NCBI GenBank assembly: GCA_002812745.2
Contig: NCSJ02000277.1
Coordinates: 1-57,446 of the forward strand
DNA from: Scytalidium lignicola
Taxonomy: Eukaryota; Ascomycota; Leotiomycetes
Direction: 5' to 3'
DNA: 57,446 nucleotides
Below the pieces are notes generated by a model. That model searched no databases. It was given only the letters and a program-made list of their open reading frames with translations, and had not been told where the DNA came from. Shown one piece after another: positions 22,972-33,715 of this stretch. Made by a program: the position numbers and the translations under genes. How positions within the stretch are numbered: position 1 is the first letter of the stretch; every line of letters starts with the position of its first letter.

Positions 22972-24072
22972 TTATGCGTTGGTTACCTGCGAAGCCCATG
23001 TTAGTTGGTTGTACTTGTCGAAAGAAAAGGTAACACATCAGTTGCAGGGAACGCAATCCATCATACCTTCAGGATTCTCCTCGAGTAATCCTCGTTATCT
23101 GCGATACTGCCATCACTCATCCTCCTATGTGCCATGATGGGATCAAGTCTCGTATCGGAGAAGCTGGACACCCCGCTTCCTGGTCCTCCCTTGCTTGCTG
23201 TCATGATGCTATTGATAGCAGCATTCCTCCGGTGCTCCTCCTCCAGTTCGCGACGCTTCCTGTTCCGCATGAAGAAGAAGATACCTCCGACCAGACCTGC
23301 GACAGCGAGGACGCCCACTACGGCACCTGCGGCGATTGCGCCCTTGTTGGGTCCGCCACCACCACCACCACCACTACCACTGGGTGTGCTTGTGCCACTT
23401 GGTGGGGCTGTCACTACTACTGTTGAAGCTGTAGGATGAGAAAGTTAGATTTGATGAATTTCGAGAGGCTTGGCATCGAATATTGAGGATCTTACCTCCT
23501 ATAGTCACCGTATACGGCTTTGCAGTTGACGTAGTTGATGTTGAGCCCGAATCTGAAGGCGATGGGTCGGAACTGGAGCCAGCATTCGCGACGTGAGAAG
23601 AGAGTCCACTCAAGTAGACACTGAAATATCCATCATCACTACCACCTATGATCCAAATTAGCTTGGTTCTTATTCCCCGGTCGAAAAATCTCCAAACACA
23701 TGTCAATGAAGGCAGGCAGCAACAGCATCACTTACACATCTCCTTGCCATAACCAGTGCAATTAGTATTACAGAAGGAACTGGCAACCTTGCTTGAAGTT
23801 GGTGGCAGCTCATCACCACACCAGCAATCGGACCCGCCGGTAGTTGCCAGTACGGCTTTGTTCATCTGCACGCAAATTGGTTGACACCATCCCGAGGACT
23901 GGAAGGTGTACGTCGAATTGAATTTAAGGCCCTCGCCGGAGTGGAAGCAGCCCTCTGGTGTCATCGACTTGAGTTGAACTGGGACTGGGACTGGGATCGG
24001 ATCGGCCGAGACGTGGGAGAGGGCGAGCAGTCCGGCCAAGGCGAAGGAGGCCGGTAATATTGATGACTTCAT
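22972..24072 (-). CDS. WSC-domain cell-wall stress sensor
   Basis: Predicted 287-residue single-pass sensor like yeast Wsc1-3, which feeds the Rho1/Pkc1 cell-wall-integrity pathway. Exons are 24072-23736, 23645-23496, 23428-23067 and 22986-22972. Residues 1-23 are a signal peptide (SSILPASFALAGLLALSHVSA). The WSC domain (about 36-115) has eight cysteines: GCF, GWC, PIC, DCWC, FC, NC and MCG. A Ser/Thr/Gly-rich stretch (likely O-mannosylated) follows, then one membrane helix (AIAAGAVVGVLAVAGLVGGIFFF) and a stop-transfer RNRKRRELEEEHRR. The cytoplasmic tail ends YSRRILKVTNA, whose last residues come from a 15-nt terminal exon. A (TG)8 tract lies just upstream of the ATG. Confident. Confidence 0.9.
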
Positions 24073-24083
24073 GATGAATTATA

Positions 24084-24099
24084 TGTGTGTGTGTGTGTG
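24084..24099. repeat. (TG)8 dinucleotide repeat
   Basis: Perfect TG repeat in the presumed 5' leader of the WSC gene, 11 bp before its ATG. Length variation here could alter the leader. Confidence 0.8.
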
Positions 24100-26493
24100 A
24101 AGAAGTTATCAAGAAGGGTTGATGATGGCCGAGGCCTTGGAGTTGGATGGAAAAGGGTCACTCTCGATCGGAGTTGGAGTGCGTGCGAGACGTAGAATCT
24201 CGCTTTGGTTGGCACGGTCGGGTGTTCCTTTTTTGTGTCACGCGTGAATCGTGCTACAAGTCCTCCAACAACCACCTACATTCGCAATCCAGAGACGCCT
24301 GTGGTAAGTATTCCGTGATGCCCTCCTCACGTGAATTCGATGGGTCTGACTCGCTTGATGAACTCTTTTTTCGAAGTGTATTAGGATGGATGGATTGACG
24401 ATGATGGACGAGCGAAGGACGGAAAAACGGGTGTGGTTTCGAGAGATTGTCGGCTGGATGAAACAGACGGACCAGCGCGGATAAGGGGGATGAAAACTTC
24501 GGGGTTTTGCGAGCAAACTCCAGGCCTTAACGAGCGATGCCTACGAGAGAAATAAATGAAGGAAGGGTTGAAGAGGCCGTGATAGATAAGACGACTTGGT
24601 GTTTTTGGCAAAAGAGAAGGTGGATAGTATTGAGGAAACAACGACGACCAGGACACGAGGGAGAGAATGAGGGACCTGCTGCTTAGTCGAGCGAGGCGGG
24701 CATTGGTTGTTGGTTGGGGGGGGGGGGAAGGACAGAAAGGGCAGAAAAAAGCAGAACGAACAGGCAGCGGGTCGGATTCAGAGCGGGCAGAATGAGAGAG
24801 AACAGAGAGAGAATGACAGAGCCAGCGCCCACTCGTACATCCGCAGGCCGCAGCAGAGCAAAAGCAAGCCCGGTGGGTGGCCTCTTTGGCGAGATTGAGG
24901 GAGCAGAGAGGACGAAGGAAATGAGCGAAATGAGGATGTGCTAGGGGCCCCGGTCGCCCCCGTTGCAAATGTGGTCTAGCACGGCTCGTTCCTCGTTAGC
25001 GCTGCCAGGGCCGGGCTCCACTACGTACGCACAACGGCAGCCATTGGCTGGTGCCTGACACACCCTTGGCACACCCCTTGGTGAAAGTCACAGGAGACAC
25101 ACAGAACAGCAGCAGACTGTCCTTCGTCGCGTGCACCCGTGTTGGGTAGGACAAGAGGACAAGAGGATGGATTAGGGGAGCATAATTGCCCAGACATAGA
25201 GAGTGAATTTGTGAGTGTGTGAGTGGGTGTGTGAGAGAGAGAGAAACACGAGAGAGAGTTGCAAATAAAGTACTGTACTGTAAGTACTGTAACAACTTAA
25301 TTACCACAGTTATCAGACCAACCAACCAACCAACATCATACCTGTAGCGTACCGTACACCCGATAGAGAAAGAGAGAGAAAGAGAGAAATCGCCCTTCCA
25401 CACCACCCATGAGACGAGGGCCTGGTTCTCGACCCAGGATGCCAGGATGGCCAGGATTGAATGGGATGGGACGGACGCTCACTGTCGATCACACGAGAGT
25501 CGTCGCACCAACCGGGCCTCTATCGGGCGGCTGTCGTGATCTCCTCGTACCTTGCATAGGTATGTAAGGCATGAATTAAGGCAGCAAGGCAGCGAACCTT
25601 TTGGTGCGCAACAACTCAACTCGACCTGCACAAATAATAAAAACTTACTCGTAATCCTCCGTGATACAGTACGGTACCAGAGTACATACTCGTAATGACA
25701 TACATAGCCTTCAGCCTACAGTACCACAGTACTGTACATACCCCCGAGATCATCCATCGCATGTTTCCGATCTCTGATCTTCTCTTCTCCCCTCGTGTTG
25801 GTTGTCCTGTCAGAGAACACGATCCGAGCCCAAAATTTGAATTCATGCCGCTGCTCTGCCACGAGCCTTTGATTTGGTCCAGCCTACCCCCAGCAGTGAC
25901 TTTCTTTCAGACTTGGTTGCAAAAGCTGCAATCACAAGTGGGTTTGGCGATCGTCAATCCATCTGATTCTTGTCACTGCCTCTCTCCCCGGCGGTCCCGC
26001 ATTCTTCGCTCTGGTCCAGGGGGTCCTCCGAGGTCGAGATCCCCAGCGACCGAGAAACTATCTGGAGTTTGCCAGCAGATCCTTCTCATGGGAATGATCG
26101 AGTCTCGACCTGCCACAGATGGTGCAATTTATGGGGCAAGTACCGTAGAGCGGTATTTCCCAGCTCTTGCTCTTGCTTTTTGCTGTTCTTGCTCTTCTTG
26201 CTCCTGCTCACGTGCTGCAGAGCTCACCGTTTCGAATCGCCTTGGCCATCATTTCTCTCCAAGGACCACCAGCTCTCAGAGTTGCCTCCACATCACCTCA
26301 GCCTAGAATCTCTAACAAGTGTCCAAGTCGAGTGATTCATCCGATATACAAGAAACGGCACGGTTTTCCATCCTCGCTCCCCTTTTCTCCCCAGCTCGCC
26401 TTAGTCATCATCCACGGTCTTTCTCAACCCTTTTTCCCGCACACAACACAGCCTCAGCAATGCAAAACAAGCAAGATCCCTCCCTTCTCTAAC

Positions 26494-26600
26494 ATGGCCG
26501 CATGGTTTATTCCACCAGCTCTTGGGCCCGACGGGATATCCGCGAACGACCTGCGGCATCCAGACTCCCGGGTCATTATTCTCTCCATGATCATAATAAC
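26494..26600 (+). pseudogene. possible orphan first exon of a rhodopsin-like membrane protein
   Basis: A pyrimidine-rich leader precedes an ATG in good context (AACATGG). It is followed by 35 codons reading MAAWFIPPALGPDG, then LRHPDSRVIILSMIII, and an ideal donor GTAAGT at 26601. The start resembles fungal rhodopsin-like (Pth11-related) integral membrane proteins: a short PPGLGPDG-type head, then NP/HPDS-R-V leading into the first membrane helix. The rest of such a protein (six further helices) is not visible in the next several kilobases on this strand. It could be a broken gene, a first exon cut off by rearrangement, or coincidence. Confidence 0.3.
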
Positions 26601-27919
26601 GTAAGTGTCGATGGCAGAAAGAGGCAATAAACGGAATGAGAACAACCAAAAAAAGAACAAAGACGCGTCATGGTCTTCTAGAACCGCGCGCGTTGGCGAG
26701 CGGGTAGCCTACACCTTGCATACGCCGTAAGAGCTGCATAGCACCGCACCCACTGTACAACATCCACCTACAGATACGACCTCGATTCATTAAAAATTAT
26801 CTCCAGCACAGCCATCCAATATTATGCCGTACCTGTATAATAGAGCCGTTAATACCGTATCCGCGTCCCCCCAGTAGACAACGGAATCTCCTTAGAATCA
26901 GTACTGTAATCACTGTATTTACACTCCCACTAACCTAACTACAGTACTGTACAGGCCTGTAGAAAAACCTCGAGACTGCTATTTTTACTCTTTTCTCCTT
27001 CCTCTCCCCGTCTTTACTGGGGGTTTTTTCTTCTCCAAACGGGCAACAGCAGTGGAGCACCCCAAAATCCAATAGTCGCGAATTTTGCTTTTTCAGCCTG
27101 GCATGGATGATGCATGAGTAACGGCACGTGTAATAATACAGTAGATAATCGAGATCTGCTGTTGCCCTGCTTGTACAGAGCTTGTGCCGTATCTACGAAA
27201 AGGACTGTACTGAAAAATGCCATCATACACAATTTCTCGTGTGTCTGATTATTTATTAGCTGATGTAATCCCCTTTTCTCGCCATTCTTCGCTCTTTTTC
27301 GGCATTTTCTATCTTTGTCCACGGGGGGGCTTTTGATATTAACACGCGCTCTGCGTGGAATCAATCTCCTTTTTTCCCCTTCTCTTTCCTTTCCGTACGG
27401 AAGATTTCCGTATGTATACAAGTATGTTGTATTCCGTCCCGGAACGGAGGTTCTCTGCTTCGCCATTTCCACAAAACGCCGTGAGATCCGATTTTTTTTT
27501 TTGTGCAACAGGATTTCATAAGCAATCCTTCCTCCCCGGCTTCCTTCCTTTTTTTTTTCTTCCATTATTTGTAATTTCAAGGCCCTTCTCTCTCCTCTCT
27601 CGCTCTTCCAATTGGGTTTTTTTACGAGATCCGCTAGGAGGGTATTAGCAATACAGTACAGTACCTACCCGTACAAAGCAAAAAGTGGGTACGGAGGTAC
27701 TGTAAGTCGCCAGTTGTACAGTACAGGAACAGCGCAGATGCAGCCGTGCGTTTTCTACGGGTACTTGTACCGTACAGTCACAGCACTGTACAGTACAGTA
27801 CCATCTGCGTTTTGGTTTATTTTTGTTTCTGGTTTTGTTTTTTTCTTCCTCTTAACGAGAGGTCTAGGCCTTNGGGGGGAAGTGTGGATTGACGGTGTAT
27901 TCGGAGGTTTAAGTTTCAC

Positions 27920-27970
27920 TTTTTTTTTTGCGTCTTGGGGTTTTTTTTGCGTCTTGGGNTTTTTTTTGCT
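27920..27970. repeat. three short T-run/GCGTCTTGGG tandem units
   Basis: The unit T(8-10)GCGTCTTGGG occurs twice, followed by a third T-run ending in GC. An N (27959) sits at the last junction. The copies may be real or partly an assembly artefact of the T-runs. Confidence 0.6.
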
Positions 27971-28208
27971 GATTAAAGTACGGAGATAATTAACCTCCTG
28001 AATCCACTCTTTGTTTTGTTTTGACGACATTCATCGTTATCAACATTATCACCATCAATCTACTCTATGCTGTGAGAAAAAGCAGGAGAAATCCGATTGA
28101 GCAAATTTTCAGGTGTATAGTACGGAACTGTGTTTCCGAGTAAAATCTACTTCCATATCGAATCCGCGAAAGAAATCATCGGCTTGGAAGATTTCGACAC
28201 GGAAACTT

Positions 28209-29375
28209 TTACAACTCTGATATCTCTCCATTCGTATTCCAATCTCTCTTCATCAACTTCTCAATCATATCTTGCATCAACTCCATCCTCTCCTACGTTT
28301 CCTTCGTCGCCTCTTCTATCTTCCATAACGTTTCGTCTTTCGAATCTCCAGCATCCATCTCTTGTAGCTTTGCAGGAGACCTCTCAACTTCATAGTCTTC
28401 CATGGTATAGCAGTGGTAGTGAAAATGAGAGTGTTGACGTTGGTTTCTACTATTAGCATTGAAAGCTGCCTCCGCTGCCTCGACCTCTCTTCTCAGCCGG
28501 TCGTTTTCTCGCATTGCAGGTGTTGAGTCGAGGTGCTAGGTAGGGTTTAGGCTAGGTTGAGGAGTCGCTGTTGTTGAAGAAATGATGATACTTAACAGTA
28601 GGTTTGTAAATTTACTGGAGCTTCTTAGTTTCTGGATTGATTCACAGCTTTGATGTGATTATGGAAGCTACTTTTAGTTGGAAGGTAGAAAAAAAAAGAA
28701 CAAGTATTTTCATAGAATGATACATATTTTAACCAAACAACATGGTGAATCATATCTGTTTGACCCGGTTTGGTTCCCTCTTATCGAGCAGAATCAGAGG
28801 CATTCTCTGACTCTGTGACAGCTCCGATATATCTCTTGCGTATCTTTCTCTCTGGTTCATATACAAGTTCAATATTCCCAAGATGCTCTCGAAACATCCT
28901 ATACGCCCGAGTTGCGGAATTTCTGTAGATTTCAGTTCCTCTTCTATAACATACTACTTCACTAAGCCTTTGTCAGACTATCCCCATAAGCCATTTTGAA
29001 CCACTTTTAGTGTCGTTGCATTGCAATTATCTCCGTTTTAGGAGAATGAAGGATTTTAAGTGGACAACATTCCTGCATATAACTTTGGCCTGAGAAGCTT
29101 AAGCGACCTGGGGTCTGAGGTGATAGCGGATGCTCCAGTGTACTTTCCAAATTGTCCATGTGTAACCTGCCTCTGCTTGGAGGATTAGAATTGAAATTCC
29201 AACAGTGGTGATATATCCGGTCTATACCGCTGAGTGTTTGTGCGGGATTCACATCTAGTGATGATTCCTGTTTGACTTGATATGATGCTATCCTTTCTCT
29301 ATCCTCACTGGGTGAATAAACTTGAAAATAGAACAGACCTGCCTGTAAATCCTTCAGGACTAATCCATGGTCTTT
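28209..29375 (-). pseudogene. decayed gene with C-to-T-type stop codons
   Basis: On the minus strand a protein-like sequence runs through several broken frames. It reads GLVLKDLQAGLFYFQVYSPS and continues to SPKTEIIAMQRH, a TAA at 29007-29009, then KWFKMAYGDSLTKA. After a frameshift come LSEVVCYRRGTEIYRNSATR and REHLGNIELVYEPERKIRKR. A TAA at 28781-28783 follows, then a TAG at 28536-28538, then a coiled-coil-like part MRENDRLRREVEAAEAAF. After a TAG at 28293-28295 it reads ERMELMQDMIEKLMKRDW and ends at a TAA at 28209-28211. All four internal stops would be CAA or CAG (Gln) before a C-to-T change. I do not recognise the family. It may be two adjacent dead genes rather than one, and introns could explain part of the breaks. 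Confidence 0.5.
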
Positions 29376-31964
29376 AATAGGTATTTAAAATCCACTGAAA
29401 CACGGAATGAAGCGTCTTTAAATGAACAAACGTCCGCCTTATTATCATCTTGGAATCAAAACTCAGGCAGCCTCTTTGCGGAATTGCTGAAGCAAGAAAA
29501 TGTAATTTTTCGTCAAGTGAGAGAAGTGAAGAAGACGCGCAGAGTATCACCCAGAGAGCTATATTATCCGCACTTCTTAGTTTCAAGTGTCACTACTAGC
29601 CTATCTACGACATGTGTGGTTGATATTACTGATTTCTATTTTGAGGTCTTCAAGGGGCTTTCTTTTCTTTCCTCCCTCCTTTCACAGGAACACATCTTTA
29701 ACCTAAACGCAGCTAACTAACGCAAGCCACCTAGTCACGACCCTTGACTGAGAGAATATTTATTAACAGATTTGAGGGCTAATATCATTGATTTAGTGGC
29801 TACGTGGATCTTAAGGCTTTCTTAGAAGTGAGTGGTGGGGAATAGTAGGTGTTTAGCAAATGACTCTCTATTTGAGTACTTAAGGTAAAGTTAAGGCAGC
29901 CGAAGTCTCCAAACCTCTGATATTACTCTGGTGCCTTTATCAACTTTATAGTATCAATTTCGTTCCCCAGAAAGATTAGTTGGGGGATACATTGAGATGT
30001 AATCTCAGTATCCAGAGCTCGTAGAACCAAGAGGAAAGATATCACAGTTTACTTTTTATTCTGTGATGACATCAACTGGTGTACACTGATCCCCAATAAT
30101 AATAAACAATAAAAGGCACAATGCAACCTTGCAGTGGTTTTGATAAACCAGTACTCACATGTTAGTTATAGTATCATAGTCGTTGTTCATTTGTAACCAG
30201 GATTTTTCTCCACTAACTTATTACAACAACAACAACAACAACAAAAAACCCAGACTAATTTTTGTTTAAAGAGGTTATAGAAGAAGAGTAAGCAATGAAT
30301 AAACCNAAAAGAAAATCTAAGTTAACACNAAAAAAAAGAATAATAAAGTAGATGACAAAAGAGTTCGAGCCCTACAGTATACTCTACATCTCTACTAATG
30401 TCAGTGACATGCACATCAATATATTAGATTTACTTTTCCCTGACCACCTCCTAGAACAACAATTTGACCTGACCGTTCTGCCACAACGACGCTTTTTGTT
30501 GTTCGTTACTAAGTAGGTTGCTTATTCGGGGTTAGGTAGTTCGAAATAAGGGGATGGGGGTTCGCTAGTGAGAGCGAAGTTTTAGTGTGGCTTTTGGTAT
30601 TTATACATAATATTACTCTTGGATTATGGATCATTTGGAGGGATGGTCTTGAGGAGTGATAAAACCTATTGGCTCTTAGTATTCAAGTTCTGATTGTGTC
30701 TTTTNGGGGGGGTGATGGGATGGAATGCCTGGTGCTTCTCGATCTACGGTTGGATGTGACAAGCTGGTGATTAGGTTGTTCTATGTTCTAAACTGCAAGA
30801 AGCTAGATGTTTATCGCGCTTCTGCTTAGATTTTAGCATTGTTAACAACGACCCTTTGGTAATACGCAAGATACTCCTATCTAGTTTGCCATGTAGAACT
30901 CGTCCTGATACCTTGCCTTTGAGTGTCAGAGTTGCCTGCAATTATCATTTTATCTTCTATGTGACGTCGAAGATTCTTTAATGAGAAGTGGTAGGACCAA
31001 AGCTTGGAGTTGTAATACATAGTTAGAGGATCGGCAAGTATCTTATATCCAGGATAGCCCCCTCTGGCAATTCTACAAGAGACTCATATGTTTGAATACT
31101 GGTAGAATAATCTTTTGGCCATGCCTTTTATTTGCTTTTAATTATTCTGAGATAGTTAATAATGGTGACAGTGACCCATTTATTTATCTTTTATATGCAA
31201 AGGAAGATAAGAACACAAGTGTACGATATTCCCAATTTCGACAGCAAAGTCATTGATCCTGGAACAGAGAACAAAACCATAAAACTCCACAAACGAGCAA
31301 GAAAAGATTATCCAAGATAGTTATATTCTATAATCATCTCCCAAGGAATAATATATATGCTCTAATTATCACGGCCCAATACACCGGAACGTTAAACCAT
31401 CTCTCTCTTCTCCCCACAAACCCAAATAAGTAAATAAACCCAGAAGTCTCAATCTCGGTCTATCCCAGACCCCAGAACTGTGACTATTTGCCATCGTAAC
31501 TCATCCGCGTCTCCCAAAACACCCATGNAAAAAAAAATTCAATCAATCAAATGTATGCAAATATGTAGCTGTGTTGAAACACTGGAGAACCCGCAAGTAT
31601 AACAAAAACCGAGGGTGTGTCTCAGCATACCAAATGTATGTATGCTATGGATCTATATCCCCAACCAAAGCCTTTAGGCTGGCCGAAGAAAACATGCAAA
31701 ATAAACAGGAGGGGGCTTGGAAATGAAAAGAAAACCAAAACAAACATGGTTGTGGTATAGCACGTCTTTATCTCCTCTTCTCATGCAAAAAAAAAAAATT
31801 GAAGATCCGTACTGCCGATATCCAGAAAAACGACGCCCCAAAAAACAAACAAGTTTCAATCTTTTAACAAAGAAAGGAGCGAGATCTAATGGTAAAGCTG
31901 CCTATTGTGGCGGGGAGGGCTGCCAAAAAAAAAACCCAAAGAGAACCTCGAAAGGAGAAATTAT
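29376..31964. other. AT-rich gene-free region
   Basis: About 2.6 kb with no supported gene. It contains a (CAA)7 tract (30223-30245), four N bases (30306, 30329, 30705, 31528), and, towards 31.9 kb, presumably the 3' UTR of the OSBP gene. A 117-codon plus-strand frame at 29367-29720 has no recognisable domain. Confidence 0.5.
30223..30245. repeat. (CAA)7 trinucleotide repeat
   Basis: Perfect CAA repeat passing into an A run, in non-coding AT-rich sequence. Confidence 0.8.
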
Positions 31965-33715
31965 TTATGCACCCAAAAACTGACTCTCTTCCAGTTCCCA
32001 CTTCTCCTGCTGCATATTCCTTAAAACCTCCTTTCCTTCGTCTGTCAAATGCGGCCGCCCAAGAGGCGTCACCGCGCCTGTGAAAAACCTAGGACTCCAT
32101 TCAGTGCCCGTTGCCTCTCTTTCCCTCGCTTTCGATCTCTGGCGCTCTTCGAGCTCCTGCTTGATTGTTGTTGCCCGACTGAATTGCCGCGCCATGATGG
32201 CATCTGTGACGCCAGACCAGAAGCGGAGGGATTCATTGGGCAGTTGAAGGGATTCTGGAGGCAATATTTTGGGCACCACTTCCAAGGGACGGAGATCTAC
32301 AATCACGTGTGGCTTATCCTGTTGTAAGAATTGTTGTCAGCCTTAAATTCGTATAAAAGAGATGAGAAGGGGAAAAAAAGGTGAACTGCAAATGGTGAGA
32401 AGAATAGGGATACGTACAAATTTCGGTGGGAGAGTGAAGGAGACCTGCTCGCGCCAGTTACCCGATATACGGGCCAAGATATCCTTTTCCGGGACATCTT
32501 TGGTCCTGATCTTATCATCTTTCTCCGGATCATACCGGAATACGACTCCTTCCACTTTGTTTTGAGCTTTACCCAGCCATCCCTCTTCCAGATATTGCAG
32601 GATGGTCTTTATCTTTGTTTTAGGGCAGGTGACGTAGCAGTGGTCACCAACCGTCACGCTTAGACTGCCCCGAAGTAAACCTCCAAGGTGAGCAGCTGGG
32701 TGGGTAAGTTGATATTCCTCATTATCTCTCTTTTGGATTGAGATGAATATGCCTAGATTGTGCTCTCCAGGTGTGACTTTTATGCTAGTTCCCGTAAACT
32801 TTGCCGATAACTGGTCGAAGCCCCGGGCACTTATACCCTTTTCAGGACAGTCCACGTAGAAAGCTGAGACGGGTGGATGATGAGATGTTTGCTCTGTGAG
32901 GTATGATACTCGGATCTTCTTCCCAGACTTGGTGGTTGCTGCGGGCGGAGGGGGTGTGGATTTTTTGGACTTGAATGAGGAGGCGGAACTACCAGGAAGA
33001 GACTGAGTCTTTCCTGCGGTGTCGATCAGGGGAGCTGAGTCTTCGGTTTCCCAATTACACTAGCTGGATGTCAGGGAATGGCTTCTCATGGTTTGCACAA
33101 CGCAGTTAAAAAAGACATACCCGGAAGAACTCTCCTAGTGTGGAGTTATATGGTTTGCAGGGCTTCCCCTTTACATACTTTAGATCCTTTGTAAACCAAA
33201 ATCGCAAAACTTCCAGCATCCGGTCGACAGGTTCATCCGAATCCCCAATTGCAACGAAGGTATTTGGTTGATCCAGATAATTCCAGTATTCCAAATTCGG
33301 TGTAGGTTCGAGGAGCTGTGCAGGTAACGAGAATCGTACCGAGGCAATATCTGCCACGCCTATAAATCTGCAGATAGAGAAGCAACTAATCAGCAGCTGC
33401 ACTATATGAATGAATCTCGCGATATAATTTTTGGGTTGGGTGAGCGGGGGTGTGCCATCAAGGGGAGGGGGTTCTAGAATCTTTAAAAAGACGGTGGGCT
33501 GGTCATCCCACATTGGAAAGCCCCCAAAACCTTTCCCAATCATCCGGAAAATATACGTACTTCCTTAGAATCCCAAGAAACATCCGCAATTTGGAAGTCT
33601 CATCTGGAGTCTTTTCGCTCACAGCAGCCACAGACGACGGGGTAGAAGAGGCCGAAGCAGCAGGCGAGGTGGCCACAGAGGCGGTCTCTGAGGACCCGGA
33701 CGACGTCGATGCCAT
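31965..33715 (-). CDS. oxysterol-binding protein homologue (ORP/Osh type)
   Basis: Predicted 465-residue lipid-transfer protein of the OSBP family, moving sterols or phosphatidylserine in exchange for phosphoinositides at membrane contact sites. Exons are 33715-33561, 33367-33121, 33059-32418 and 32318-31965. A Ser/Ala-rich start is followed by the lid and core of the ORD domain: KFIGVADIASVRFSLPAQLL, KPCKPYNSTLGEFF and the fingerprint EQTSHHPP (about 190-197). The family more often has EQVSHHPP. A Pro/Lys/Ser-rich insert lies just before the fingerprint. The end has FWSGVTDAIMARQFSRATTIKQELEERQR, the usual C-terminal helix. There is no PH domain, so it is a short cytosolic type, nearer Osh6/7-like forms than Kes1 in the LGEFF region. 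Confident family call, moderate subtype. Confidence 0.9.

Larger units (their letters stand above)
24073..28208. other. gene-poor region with GTAC motifs
   Basis: About 4.1 kb. It includes the upstream region of the WSC gene (24.1-25.4 kb, with G-rich and CT/GA-rich tracts). GTACTGTAC/GTACAGTAC clusters occur near 25269-25290, 25665-25740, 26942-26955 and 27650-27800. A candidate orphan exon sits at 26494-26600 and homopolymer-rich sequence at 27840-27970. Open frames of up to 203 codons occur but show no domain. Confidence 0.5.

Noticed and set aside
25695..26306. 203-codon plus-strand open frame
   Set aside because: Pro/Ser/Cys-rich low-complexity translation of pyrimidine-rich leader-like DNA. 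No domain.
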